A stretch of DNA of 64,000 bases from Labia minor (GCA_963082975.1 OY720346.1:19958720-20022719), one strand, 5' to 3'. Positions 22,172 to 33,255 are shown, counted from the first letter of the stretch. Made by a program: numbers and translations. Notes: generated by a model from the letters alone, not told the origin.

Positions 22172-22873
22172 AGTTATGTGCTTACCTTCCTACTAGGATA
22201 GTAGGTAGTTAAAAGGTAACAATAAAAGGCGAATTTTTATAAAGAAGGAAATAGAAGTTTTATTTGTGAACTTGTTACAAAATCATACAAGGCCGAAAAG
22301 GTGTGTGTTGAGTTTCTTAAAACTAAAACTAAGAACTAAAGACTAGCAATTGAATCGTCTGCAATTTCTGCTCTCCATATATATATTACTTGACTAGGGG
22401 GCGGGGGAGCTGAGGGGACACATGGAGGTTCGTAGAAGGGGCTGAGGGAAAAAAGTGTCTCGGTGGGTGATTTAAGACATTCATCTGGACGACACTTAGC
22501 CGTCTCTTGGTCATGACGTTAATTGCTAGCAGATATTAAATTAATTAGGTTGGTTGACATTTCTTGGGCTTTGTTCATCCCTATAATAACTTAAATCTAA
22601 AGAAAGGGTTAGGATGGACCATCCTTTGACCAGATGTTAGGTCGGGTCAGAATACACTAAATTACGAAGTTGATTGACAGATAGTGGACCCTGTCAATCC
22701 CTATAATAACTTAAATCTAAAGAAAGGGTTAGGATGGACCATCCTTTGACCAGATGTTAGGTCGGGTCAGAATACACTAAATTACGAAGTTGATTGACAG
22801 ATAGTGGACCCTGTCAATCCCTATAATAACTTATTCTAGTTATGTGAGCACAAGTAGCCGTGGGAACATGACA
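22172..22873 (-). repeat. 3' LTR (minus-strand element)
   Basis: 702 bp. Contains a 120-bp unit in tandem (22577-22696 and 22697-22816, unit start ATCCCTATAATAACTTA) followed by a 17-bp partial third copy. The 5' LTR has the same tandem. Confidence 0.9.
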
Positions 22874-22892
22874 CCTCCACCCCCTAAAGAAA
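22874..22892 (-). promoter_or_regulatory. Polypurine tract for plus-strand priming
   Basis: On the minus strand AGGGGGTGGAGG abuts the 3' LTR start TGTCATG, the expected position and composition for the PPT of an LTR retroelement. Confidence 0.8.
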
Positions 22893-22935
22893 TTTGTCTA
22901 ACAAATTTTAGCGGGCGAAGTTAATCTGTCCACTT

Positions 22936-23820
22936 TCAGTGAATACATCCACATGTTTCGTTGGATGGTATGAATTGAATTTTATTATTTTCATTTAAAC
23001 TGTTTTTTTCTTTACATGTCTCTTTGCTTGATATGAATCGAACCCTGCTATTTCCAACGAGACTGTTTTTTCTTACAAATAAGCGTTTCTTAAATGCTAC
23101 TACAAATATTGTCACTATAATTAATACTAATATAATGATTGTAATAATTAACAATGTGGTTTTGTTTTCGTGAATTACTGATCCAATTTCCTCAATTTCT
23201 TTTAGCCTGGGGCTATCTATCTTAATTTCTTTAATACTATGCATAGTGATTTCTTTGCTTGTGTCTATTTTCCTAATATTTAAACTTAAATTGAGAATGG
23301 AAATTTCCCTATTGGACCTGTAAATCGTGTGAATCTTTCTATTGTTAATTATACATTCATTATTTACAATTTTATACAATCCTCTTGACAATGTTGTATT
23401 GACACTTTTACAATTAATTTTTACATTATTATTTTCTATTACATTTATGATTACCACTTCACTGTTAGGGATCACTAAAAACTGTGGGAAATGTTTTAGG
23501 GGGTGAGATTTACAATTTTTGCTGTTATTATCAATCACTAAGTTTCTTGTACAATTGCTTGCCTTCTCCTGGCTAACCTTACAATAGTATTTATTATTAT
23601 TATTAATTATACAATTAGTTATTTTCTTTAAGTCTAAGTTATCTGCTACAATATATTGGAACGGTTCATTTAGTAGTACGAGTTGCCCTTCTTGGTATCT
23701 AGGTATGGGGGTGATTTGAATTATATTAGATTCTTTCTCGCTATAGTTCGGTATTTCGAGGACAATGTCAATAATGTCATTATGGACTTTACAGAAAGGT
23801 CTGATGAATTTAGCTGCCTC
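22936..23820 (-). CDS. Env-like frame (C-terminal part) of the errantivirus-like element
   Basis: Open for 294 codons from just after a TGA at 23821-23823 to the stop at 22936; the first ATG in frame is at 23538. It carries several N-x-S/T sites and cysteine residues. A strongly hydrophobic membrane segment at about 23160-23092 is followed by a short basic tail (KKRLF), the layout of the transmembrane part of errantivirus Env. It begins 32 nt after the end of the Gag-type frame, next to a run of eight T. The upstream surface part of Env is missing or out of frame, so a functional envelope protein is unlikely. Confidence 0.65.
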   Translation of the reverse strand, partial: EAAKFIRPFCKVHNDIIDIVLEIPNYSEKESNIIQITPIPRYQEGQLVLLNEPFQYIVADNLDLKKITNCIINNNNKYYCKVSQEKASNCTRNLVIDNNSKNCKSHPLKHFPQFLVIPNSEVVIINVIENNNVKINCKSVNTTLSRGLYKIVNNECIINNRKIHTIYRSNREISILNLSLNIRKIDTSKEITMHSIKEIKIDSPRLKEIEEIGSVIHENKTTLLIITIIILVLIIVTIFVVAFKKRLFVRKNSLVGNSRVRFISSKETCKEKNSLNENNKIQFIPSNETCGCIH

Positions 23821-23852
23821 TCAAAAAAAATCATTAATTTCAATATTAATTT

Positions 23853-26099
23853 TTATATAGTTTGAGCAAATCGAGGAGGTAAGGAATTTATATAAAGTGA
23901 CATCTGGGAGATTTGATTAATCAGATCCTGTACTGTCAAATAAAATTTTGTCCTCAAAATTATATTTAAATAAATCTTCAATAATAATAATAAAGTTAAG
24001 GGAAAGGGAAAGGGTTTCATATACTCGGCTCCTGTATAGGTTGTTTGTGGTCCCTGCTCCTTACCTGACACTTCTACTTGATATCTATCATTTATAAATT
24101 TATTAATAACCCGATAAGGACCTAAATATTTCTGTTTAATTATTATATCAGATCCAAATTGTTTGTATTTGGTAGCCTTTCGATATCTTTTCCAATTATA
24201 TATTCGAATTTCTTCATGAAATTTTAATATTTGCTCTTTCCTACTTTTTCTTAATTCTTCTCTCTCGTTATCGAATTGTTTTATCAATTCCTTTTCTATT
24301 AATTCACGCATATGCATATCTTTTTCGTTTTTCATTTTAACTTCTAATAAAACTTCGAAGGGTATCATGTCGATTGTTCTTTGATGGGTATTATTTATTG
24401 CTTGCTGCCCATCTTCGACTTTTTTATATTTTTGTAAAATGCCGATTTTATCATTTAAATCTTTTAAGTCTGTTTCTTTTGCTGTTAATTGAGAACATAT
24501 TTGTGAATTTTTTCTTTTAGAATTTTCTAAATCATCAATTAAAGAAACTAATTGTTTTTCTTTATCATAATCGGAGGTTTTAGTAATAATTATTTCTTTT
24601 TTTATTTTATTTATTTTGGTATTTAAATTATCAATTTCTTTTTCCCGTTCTTCTAATAAACATAAATTATTTTGTAAATCATCCCTTAATTTATTGGAGG
24701 TTTTCATTTCATTATTCAATTTCTCTTCTAATAATTTTTTCTCTTCATTGGAAATCTCTGATTTAAGTTTTAACTCATCGTCTTTAGATTTTAGAAGCAA
24801 TTCCATTTCATTTAAATTTTCATTCAAAGAATTATTTTTCAGTCCTACATCTTCCAATTGCATTTGTAAAGATAAATCATTGTCATATAATTTTTTAGAA
24901 TCATTTTCTTTATCATGTCTACTAGGTATGTCTATAATAGACTCCTCCTCGTTGTTTAATATTAACAAGATCTCTGTTGATTCATTTTTTATTTCACTTG
25001 GATTAATAATTTCTAGATCTTTATCTTTTGAGTTAATATTAATTTTATTTCTTTCATCTCGTTCTAATTTTTCTAGTTTAATCGAATTATTTTCTATTTG
25101 AATAGGAATTATATTATCAATTTTTTGATTAATTAAATTTACACTTTCTTTTTTTAAATTCTCGCTATTAATTTGGGTTTTTATATCTAAAAAATTATTC
25201 TGTTCGTTCCTAATGTTGTTAAATTCATGAATGTTCATTCTAGATCGGTCAGAACGAGCGTTTCTTGATCTAGTCGTTTGAATACTCATAGGGGTGGAAG
25301 GGGGATAAAAGTTTTGTTGTTGGTTGCCGAACCAAGGGGGGTGGCTGTGGTGAGGGTTATGTTGGCGATTTCCATTGTTTCTAAATTGGGGGGGTTGGTT
25401 AAAATTTGGTGAGTTGAATTGGTTAAAGGAGCCTTGTGAATTGTGGTGGCGGGGAGGGGGTTGGTAATTTCGATGGTAATTATTATGATAGGAGTGATTC
25501 CTGGGGGCGAATTGTCTAGGCCTCTGCTGTCCATCGGAATTGTAATTATTGACATTGTTCTCCCTACTTAATAGACTGGTTTTATTCGATAAGTAACTAA
25601 AAACTTCATTGATTGTTTTGAAATTTTGCGCTATAATTTGCGATCTTTCTGGCTCCGGGAGAGACCTAACGAAAATGTTAACAGCATCCGTTTCGAAATG
25701 CCTTTTGGCCACATCCTTGCCACTGGAGGTTTCATTTGACGCGTTGATGCGCGCTGCGAATTTTCCGATAAGCTCCTGAATTTTTTTATACCTATCTATA
25801 ATTTTGGCTCGAGACCTCTCCATGTCATAAAGTTCGCGGCGGAGGGTGCTCTCATCTTTTGTTTCTAAAAATAAGTCATTAAGCACTTTCCTCAGATCTT
25901 CCCAAATGGTCAGACTAACGTGAGTTAATAATTCGTCGGCTTGGCCTTGAATTTTATTCCTAACAAACAAAAGGAGGAATTGATGGTGGTCGTGGGAGAT
26001 ACCTCTATAAACCGCATCAACTGTACTGATAAACCTTTCCAATTTATTTGAGTCGCCCGTGAAAGTGGGGATACAATTTAATAAATCACTTACATTCAT
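23853..26099 (-). CDS. Gag / coiled-coil / integrase-tail fusion protein, 748 aa
   Basis: One uninterrupted frame. Residues 1-180 resemble the errantivirus Gag capsid region (start MNVSDLLNCIPTFTGDSNKL). Residues 185-265 are Asn/Gln/His/Pro/Arg-rich with no CCHC knuckle, as in errantivirus Gag. Residues 325-340 resemble the start of a retroviral protease, but no DTG/DSG follows. Residues 405-555 are a long Lys/Glu/Leu heptad-rich coiled coil. Residues 567-697 match the end of integrase: THQRTIDMIPFEVL, then YNWKRYRKA, KYLGPYRVI, NDRYQVEV and AEYMKP. The integrase catalytic residues are not present. A hydrophobic extension (698-748) ends at the stop. The frame is intact across what must be a large deletion of pol, which suggests it is translated and kept. 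The coiled coil is not a normal part of the family; its origin is unknown. Confidence 0.75.
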   Translation of the reverse strand: MNVSDLLNCIPTFTGDSNKLERFISTVDAVYRGISHDHHQFLLLFVRNKIQGQADELLTHVSLTIWEDLRKVLNDLFLETKDESTLRRELYDMERSRAKIIDRYKKIQELIGKFAARINASNETSSGKDVAKRHFETDAVNIFVRSLPEPERSQIIAQNFKTINEVFSYLSNKTSLLSRENNVNNYNSDGQQRPRQFAPRNHSYHNNYHRNYQPPPRHHNSQGSFNQFNSPNFNQPPQFRNNGNRQHNPHHSHPPWFGNQQQNFYPPSTPMSIQTTRSRNARSDRSRMNIHEFNNIRNEQNNFLDIKTQINSENLKKESVNLINQKIDNIIPIQIENNSIKLEKLERDERNKININSKDKDLEIINPSEIKNESTEILLILNNEEESIIDIPSRHDKENDSKKLYDNDLSLQMQLEDVGLKNNSLNENLNEMELLLKSKDDELKLKSEISNEEKKLLEEKLNNEMKTSNKLRDDLQNNLCLLEEREKEIDNLNTKINKIKKEIIITKTSDYDKEKQLVSLIDDLENSKRKNSQICSQLTAKETDLKDLNDKIGILQKYKKVEDGQQAINNTHQRTIDMIPFEVLLEVKMKNEKDMHMRELIEKELIKQFDNEREELRKSRKEQILKFHEEIRIYNWKRYRKATKYKQFGSDIIIKQKYLGPYRVINKFINDRYQVEVSGKEQGPQTTYTGAEYMKPFPFPLTLLLLLKIYLNIILRTKFYLTVQDLINQISQMSLYINSLPPRFAQTI

Positions 26100-27235
26100 T
26101 TTTGAAGCTTAGATTATTTTATTTTTACTATAATTTTTAATTATTTTATTTTATTTTAATTGTTTGTTTATTATTATTAATTATTTAGCTATTTATTATA
26201 TTTATTTTTTATTAATTATTCAATTTTAATTTTTATTTATTTTTATATTTTAAATTATTTTATTTTATTTTAATTTTTAATTAATTATTATTTCTTTTAT
26301 TTAATCAGTTATTCACTGTTATTTTAATTAATTATTCAATTATTATTTATTATTACACTTCAATCAATTATTTAATTTTATTTTTATTTCTTTATTTTAT
26401 TCCTAACTTTTTCACGAGGTTTGGTCGCATTAATGGATCAAACTTCCTCGGAGTATCTTTATTATTGTTAATTACGTTATATTCCTGAGATACAGCTGCG
26501 TAAAAATGACCGCTCCTTCTCAGATTTATTATTAACTAACTATTCAAAGATTATTTATTATCGTTTAATTATTTCAATCAATTCTCTTTTATTATTTTAT
26601 TTTAATTAATTATTTAGTTTAATATCATTTATTTATTTTTCATTATTTAATTATTATTTTCTTTATTTAATTATTATTTTTCTTTATTTAATTATTATTT
26701 TTCTTTATTTAATTATTATTTTTCTTTATTTAATTATTATTTTCTTTATCTAATTATTATTTTCTTTATTTAATTATTATATTTAATTGGCAATTTATTA
26801 TTATATTTTTTTATTTTAATTAATTAAAAAAATTATTTAATTGTTAAAATTTTATTTATAATTTTGATTTTATTTATTTAAATTTAGGCTTAATTAATTT
26901 TGGTGTATGATTGTTTATATGGCTCACGTTTTTTCTTCTTCTTTTCCTTCCTTGATGACTGCGCCCTTCGGAGAGATGATAACCGCTCCTAGTATTTATA
27001 GGTGACCTGGGATTATTTGCTTGAACCGCTCCTCGTTAAGGCAGTGGACGTCGCTTTCCTCAGTGTCGTGTAGTCGTGGTAGGCTCGTAAGCTCGCGGTG
27101 ACTTCTCCTGCTTCTTGATAGCTGAAGACGATGATCAGACGCCGTCAGTTGATCGGAGATTGAAGCAAGATGTTGAAGTTTTAACACCGTTCGCGATAAA
27201 ACTTAGAAAAGTTTACGTAAAATATTACGTTCGCG
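26100..27235 (-). other. Leader between primer-binding site and Gag, with short tandem repeats
   Basis: About 1.1 kb, extremely T-rich on the plus strand. At 26640-26780 a 23-24 bp unit (TTATTTAATTATTATTTTTC) is repeated about six times. GC-richer stretches lie at 26400-26510 and 26930-27180. The short frame 27187-26996 lies in the latter and is probably untranslated leader. Packaging signals, if any, would lie here. Confidence 0.6.
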
Positions 27236-27253
27236 AAAATACCGACTGTGCCA
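27236..27253 (-). promoter_or_regulatory. Primer-binding site, serine-tRNA-like
   Basis: On the minus strand TGGCACAGTCGGTA begins at the last base of the 5' LTR. It closely resembles the TGGCGCAGTCGGTA primer site of several insect errantiviruses, which is complementary to the 3' end of tRNA-Ser. Confidence 0.75.
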
Positions 27254-27954
27254 GTTATGTGCTTACCTTCCTACTAGGATAGTAGGTAGTTAAAAGGTAA
27301 CAATAAAAGGCGAATTTTTATAAAGAAGGAAATAGAAGTTTTATTTGTGAACTTGTTACAAAATCATACAAGGCCGAAAAGGTGTGTGTTGAGTTTCTTA
27401 AAACTAAAACTAAGAACTAAAGACTAGCAATTGAATCGTCTGCAATTTCTGCTCTCCATATATATATTACTTGACTAGGGGGCGGGGGAGCTGAGGGGAC
27501 ACATGGAGGTTCGTAGAAGGGGCTGAGGGAAAAAAGTGTCTCGGTGGGTGATTTAAGACATTCATCTGGACGACACTTAGCCGTCTCTTGGTCATGACGT
27601 TAATTGCTAGCAGATATTAAATTAATTAGGTTGGTTGACATTTCTTGGGCTTTGTTCATCCCTATAATAACTTAAATCTAAAGAAAGGGTTAGGATGGAC
27701 CATCCTTTGACCAGATGTTAGGTCGGGTCAGAATACACTAAATTACGAAGTTGATTGACAGATAGTGGACCCTGTCAATCCCTATAATAACTTAAATCTA
27801 AAGAAAGGGTTAGGATGGACCATCCTTTGACCAGATGTTAGGTCGGGTCAGAATACACTAAATTACGAAGTTGATTGACAGATAGTGGACCCTGTCAATC
27901 CCTATAATAACTTATTCTAGTTATGTGAGCACAAGTAGCCGTGGGAACATGACA
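27253..27954 (-). repeat. 5' LTR (minus-strand element)
   Basis: 702 bp, apparently identical to 22172-22873, including the 120-bp tandem. Contains the element's promoter by position. Confidence 0.9.
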
Positions 27955-27958
27955 CTTT

Positions 27959-28702
27959 TTATAAGTCACTAAGTCATTAATACATAATGAGGATTTCGTG
28001 GGGTTTTTAAAAATTAGAAATTCGATTTTTCTTTCTCTAAGTTGCCTTTGGAGAAAGATTTAATCCTCATGGGAGGAGGTTTAGAAGAATTAATTGTGGG
28101 TAATTGAAGCGGTGGTTCGACTTCATTCCTTTTTGGTTGCCGCCGTGCTTCTCGATTAACTGTTCTCTACCTTAATGCCTTGTTTACCCGGGCTTTGTTC
28201 TTGCCATTGGTACTAACTACTTACAATTTTGTGACGTGTATACACCTTGTATAAGTAGTTAGTTAGAAGAGTAGGGAGTCGAGTGAATATAAATGGTTTC
28301 TATTTAATAGCGACAAGTAGGTACCCCCAATTTGTAAATTTGTATATTTAATTATAATATTAAAATATAGGAATTCTTTGAAAATATTTAAAATAAAATT
28401 AGATATCAATAAATTTATAAAAAAAAAACTTATATATACATTACCATAAGAATTACAATGATGTAAGAGAAAAAATAATTTTATTTTATTGTTTATAATA
28501 TAAAATATTATCAGGATAAGGGTTAATAAAAATAATTTATGAAAAATAATTTAAATTTAAATTTTTATATAGTGATATTCCTTTGAAGATAAAAAAATGA
28601 AATATATATTTAATTCAATTGTTAAATAATCAAATTATTTATTTTATAATTATTTTAGATAAATTTGTTAAAGTAAAAAAATTTGGAGTGCCCCTCCACT
28701 CA
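27959..28702. other. Target sequence flanking the retroelement, possibly an older LTR remnant
   Basis: Sequence 22113-22171 plus 27959-28330 was contiguous before the retroelement insertion. It is GC-richer than average and has TTGGGGGTA at its left end and TACCCCCAA at its right (28322-28330), suggesting an older transposable element. I cannot classify it. 28331-28702 is plain AT-rich DNA. Confidence 0.35.
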
Positions 28703-29244
28703 ACTATCTCGTAAATTTGAATTGGATATAACATATATTATATTTAAATTAAATTTTATTATTTAAAAATGATATGATATTTAAAAATGAAATGATATGA
28801 TCATCTACTGGCACGTGATTGGCAGTCAACGTGTTAAAAAATTAAAGAAATTAATTCCGGTACTTTCAGCGATTCAATCAAGATGAAATTTCTATATATA
28901 GCAGTTTTATACAATTTTTAATCATATGAAAAAACTATCAATCATATATCCTTATTTTTACGGACAGTTTTGAGGGAAAAAATGAAAATGTTGTAATGAC
29001 CCTCTTCCGAATGAGCTACATTTCTTCAAAAGTTGATAGATAATTACAAATTTTGAATAATACCAAATTTCATTATTTTAGCTCAAACTGTTTTTGCGTA
29101 ATCTTGTCTACATACACACATACACACATTTTTCTCAACCTTACGTTAGTGAAAATGACTCAGGGATCTTCAAAACGTATAAAAACATCAAAATCTCGAC
29201 ATCGAAAATTTTCGTGATCGCAATACTATCTCTGGCGAGATAGT
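28703..29244 (-). mobile_element. Non-autonomous element family C, copy 3
   Basis: Reverse orientation relative to copies 1 and 2, with the terminal hairpin (ACTATCTCTGGCGAGATAGT) at the right end, 29225-29244. 29245-29770 shows no recognised gene. Confidence 0.75.
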
Positions 29245-29771
29245 AAAAAACTTACCAAAATTTAAATTGGAATGATTATATGCTAGAGCCAGACTATATT
29301 ATAAAATAATAAATAATAGTAATAGTAAATAACTCTAACGACATAATGATGATGTATTACTGGGAAATTTAATTAATTACAAGTATTGTTTATATTTAAC
29401 ACTTGTAGTTAGGAAATTACTTTCTGATTGATGTACTGATTAGATTTGATAACAATTCGGTAATATTTTTCTTTATTTATTCACACAAAGGGGGAGAGAG
29501 ATAATATATTATAAAGAAAAGTATATGCTTTAATACATACTTTCTCAAGATTTTAAATTTCAAGGTCTACTGAATATACAAAGATTTTTTCGTGGCGAAA
29601 TAGTAAAAAGGGGTATTTTCAATTGAAGATGAGAAAATATTTATAAATTCCTTTTTTTTAAACTCATAAATTACATGACACGTGATGTCCAAATATTTGT
29701 GACAGTCAACACATGTGTGCAAGATGGGGTGACTTCCACCCCTACAGCAGTTGCGCCAGCATATATATATA

Positions 29772-30290
29772 CGAAGGTGGCGTGAAAAGTTTCCGGCTTG
29801 ACCAAGAAATGGCGCCACTAGGTATACTTTTGAAGCGGCGTCCTACAGTATCATTCCTACCGAGCTTATATGTACAGTTTCAGTCCAATCGCTACGTTAG
29901 TTTGCGTTTGAGAGCACATTGTGCGAGACGCTTCCGTTGATTTCATGAAAATGGAAAAATTGGAAAAACGTGCTGTCATCAAATACTTCTATTTGAAAAG
30001 TTTTATACCAAAACAAATAAAAGAAGAGATAGATTCAACACTAGGAGACTTCTCCCCATCATATTCAACTATTAAGCAGTGGGTTTCTGAATTTAAAGTG
30101 GGTCGTGTGAGCACCTCTGACGAGCCTCGCTCAGGACGGCCCGTTGAGGTCACAACTTCAGAAATGATTGAGAAAATCCATAAAATAGTATTGGAAGACC
30201 GCAGGTTGAAAGTTCATGAGATACCAGCTAATCATCTATTGAATAAACAAGTGCAAGTGCTGATTAAGAAGAAGAAGAAGAAGTCATAAT
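29772..30290 (+). pseudogene. Mariner transposase, 5' part, truncated
   Basis: The terminal repeat begins CGAAGGTGGCGTGAAAAGTT after a TA at 29770-29771. Translation from the ATG at 29945 gives the mariner N-terminal double helix-turn-helix: EKRAVIKYFYLKSFIPKQI, then SYSTIKQWVSEFK, RSGRP and VLEDRRLKVHEI. It ends at 30289 in a (AAG)n run without the DDE domain or the 3' terminal repeat. Confidence 0.8.
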
Positions 30291-31148
30291 TTTCTTTAGG
30301 GTTTATCCTTTTGTGAATCCTAAAAAACCGGTATTATAGAAGATTCATCTTCCCTATGTCGTACAAAAAAGATAAAGATTAAGAAAAAGCCTGTAATGTG
30401 TGATTTTTGCGAATTAAACAGATTGGTTGGTTTGTTTCAGATGGGGCCAACTAAAGAACCTATTGTGGTGGGTTCAATGGACCCAATTTACCGAATATGA
30501 ATATCTCCCTATATATTTTCTCAAACAACTGAAAAATAATTGATACAAAATTAATTTAAGAAATTACTGAATGATTAAATATAGTTGTTACTGATAACAA
30601 CCAGATAACTTGAGAAAAGTGAATAAAGAATATATATAATATTGTAAAGATCTTTGTTTAAGCAAGATTGAAACTCCCGCAAATTCGCGATTTTAATATT
30701 TTGATAAGTTTTTAGGCACGCATGGCTAAGAAATTTAAATATGTTTGTACCGTCTAGCGTTCTCTGGGTCTTTTGGTCTTGCTTTTGTCTGTTCATTTCA
30801 CGTGAACACTCTCCCTATTTGCGCTGGACTTTTGTGGGGTAAGGTAATATTGGAAGACCTCTCTAATTGTATTTCTTTTTCGAACGAAAACCATTTAGGT
30901 TTGTAAAATTCTCCCTTCTTTAATTCTTGCTTTTCAGAGTGTATTGAAAGTTATATATTAATTAATTTGATTAATGTTTGATTAAATCTAATTTGAAATT
31001 TGAGTTATTTGCATATCTGAGGTCCGCTGGAGATTTCTTTTGTTACCATTGTGCGATCTCGATTTTATTTTATAATTTAGTTGTTTATTAATTTGTTTAG
31101 TTTAAATTAAGATTATTTGTTTGATATATTTTCATCTTTTATTTAATT

Positions 31149-31179
<31 letters not shown>

Positions 31180-32055
31180 TGTTTTACAAAGATTAGTTTA
31201 CATTTTATTTTACTCTTAATTGTATACTGCTTTATATATCTTTTTACCTTTTTTACACATTACATAAATATATCAGAAAACGAAATTGGATTTGTTTTAT
31301 TTATTAATTATTTCTTTATACCTTAAGGAGATTTAGGTGGGTTAAATTGATTGTGGTTTGGAGAGCTTCCAGTGTTTTTATTTCTTATTTCATTTAAATA
31401 ATTAAAAGTCACTTGCCTGCAGTTTTCGGATCACCCAGGAACGATTTATATATTTCTTATAATTTAAGAGATATTTAAGTCTAACTGGTCTATTTGGTAA
31501 GTATTAATTGAATTAAAAGGTTTAACTAATCTCCTTTTAAAAATAAGATCAGCTGGCGACCGTTAATCTTCCATATTTGAATTAAATAAAAACTTGTTAA
31601 CGTAAATCAGTGAATTGATTTATGCACTGGAGCATATTTTCAATTGGGAATTTCTTTGCGTTAACAATCTTCTTAGAAGGTTTTCAAAAAAAGATGAAGA
31701 TCGATAAGAGCAGAAAAGGATATAAATTTAATGAATATGATTAAAACAGGAATTATGTTGAATAAATGAATAAATTCATTTTTTGTAATAAAGTAAATGT
31801 ACAAATTTGAATTAGAATTAGAAACTTTACAAATCTTTTGCATATAAAATAGGTTTTATTATGTAAATATATTACAAATAATTGTATTTAATTAAAATTA
31901 AAAATAATTTTAAAGATAAAGGAATTCGTTTAAAATTTAAAAAACATGATTTGTAATTTGTAATATTATTAATTTAAATTTGTATTCGTTTTGTTATATA
32001 ACGATAGTGTTGTTCTTAATAATATTTTAAATGCAGTTCTCTTTGAATTAATCCT
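30291..32055. other. No gene; possible decayed LTR retroelement with a PBS-like site
   Basis: At 31553-31562 TGGCGACCGT resembles the arginine-tRNA primer-binding site of some Gypsy-group elements. GC-richer promoter-like sequence lies upstream at 30700-30850. No coding relic and no partner LTR are visible. A (TA)n run is at about 31157-31179. The rest is featureless AT-rich DNA. Confidence 0.3.
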
Positions 32056-32063
32056 TGCCCTCC

Positions 32064-33255
32064 CACTGGCGCAAACAGGGGGATTTTGGGGGTTTTAACC
32101 CCCCAGGAGAGAAAAAAAATTAAAATTCTTCAAGTATAACTTAGTGTATAATAAGTAAGTTTATTTTATTTTAAAAAAATTTTAACAAAAATAAAAATTG
32201 CTTATTTTTTCGTACAGAATTTAATATATGAAATAAAAAAATTATTTTATTATTTCTCTTAAATCATAAAAAACAAAAGACTTAATATAAGATTACTAGA
32301 TGATTGTGAAATTTTCCAATTTGACTATTATATAAGTATAAAATAAATAAAAATATTACTCAAATTCTAAATATTTTTTATTATTAATACATTAATTGCT
32401 GATTTCATAAAAATTATGAAGCGAAGACTAATTTTTTCAAAATGGAAACGGGTAAAAATACCTAAAAGAAAAAATCACGAAAAATAAAATTTTTAATTTT
32501 TGTATTAATTTTAATTGTGATTAAGAAAATTAAATCACAAGGTGAGCTTGACACCCAGTTGCCTGAGACACGACCTCCCAAGGAGGTAATCGGGCCTGGA
32601 CCGAAATTAGGGAAAAATAGGTCAAAAAATACATACATAGGGCCCACACACGTGATTTTTCCAAAAAATAGGGATGTCAAATTCGTATGTAAAATATAGT
32701 GAATTTACTAAAATTTCGTTTATTAGCATACGTTTTAATAGCTTAATGATTCCAAATACAAAATACACCATTTGCACCGTATATTTCACCAGGGAATACA
32801 AACAACGCAATTTATGAAATTTACTATCATCAGAGGTTGTCTTTCATTTTGCTCAATGCATTTATAGAAACATCAAGTCATTTTTTTTTTTGCAGTTTTG
32901 GATTCAGAACCGTCTGAAAAGTGAAAATCTCGGAGCAAAAATTTTCAAAATTTTCCGACCATCGTATAAGCTATCCTCATTCCTTGAGGAAAGCTAAAAT
33001 GATTTACTTACAGCTGGAAAAAAATATTTTCTTTCTAAAACTGTGAATACGAGTAAATAAAATACAAAATTAAATTTTTTTGCCAGATTTTGTAAAATAA
33101 GTGTTTCATTTACAAAACTTTTTTAAATATTTAATATAAAAAAAAAATCTTAATGAAAATTTGTCTTTGAGAGAGCCCGGGGGGGGGGGCCCCGCCATAG
33201 GAAGGTGGAGCGGCTAGTCAAAACCCCCCATGATCAAATCCTGGTTGCGCCACTG
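32064..33255. mobile_element. hAT-like DNA element, 1192 bp, non-autonomous
   Basis: The ends are CACTGGCGCAAAC and GGTTGCGCCACTG, imperfect terminal inverted repeats of the CAGTGGCGCAAC type. An 8-bp target duplication TGCCCTCC flanks it at 32056-32063 and 33256-33263, diagnostic of hAT-like insertion. Subterminal runs of C and G occur at both ends (near 32077-32104 and 33177-33232). No transposase frame; the two ~60-aa frames around 32462-32810 look spurious. Confidence 0.85.

Larger units (their letters stand above)
22172..27954 (-). mobile_element. Errantivirus-like LTR retroelement, non-autonomous, complete insertion
   Basis: A 5.78-kb element on the minus strand. Its LTRs (27253-27954 and 22172-22873, 702 bp each) read TGTCATG...ATAACT and show no difference when compared line by line. 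A CTTT target duplication flanks it (22168-22171 and 27955-27958). Order on the minus strand: 5' LTR, PBS, long leader, Gag/coiled-coil/integrase-tail frame, Env-like frame, polypurine tract, 3' LTR. Protease, reverse transcriptase, RNase H and the integrase catalytic core are absent. Errantiviruses are insect endogenous retroviruses of the Ty3/Gypsy group; the Gag, integrase-tail and Env features place this here. Any mobility must use enzymes supplied by another element. Confidence 0.9.

Noticed and set aside
24616-25101. 161-codon plus-strand ORF rich in Ser/Phe/Leu
   Set aside because: Antisense shadow of the Lys/Glu/Leu-rich part of the retroelement fusion frame.
22113-28330. TTGGGGGTA / TACCCCCAA as terminal inverted repeats of a transposon hosting the retroelement
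   Set aside because: Only nine bases match and no target duplication was found; kept as a note, not a firm element.
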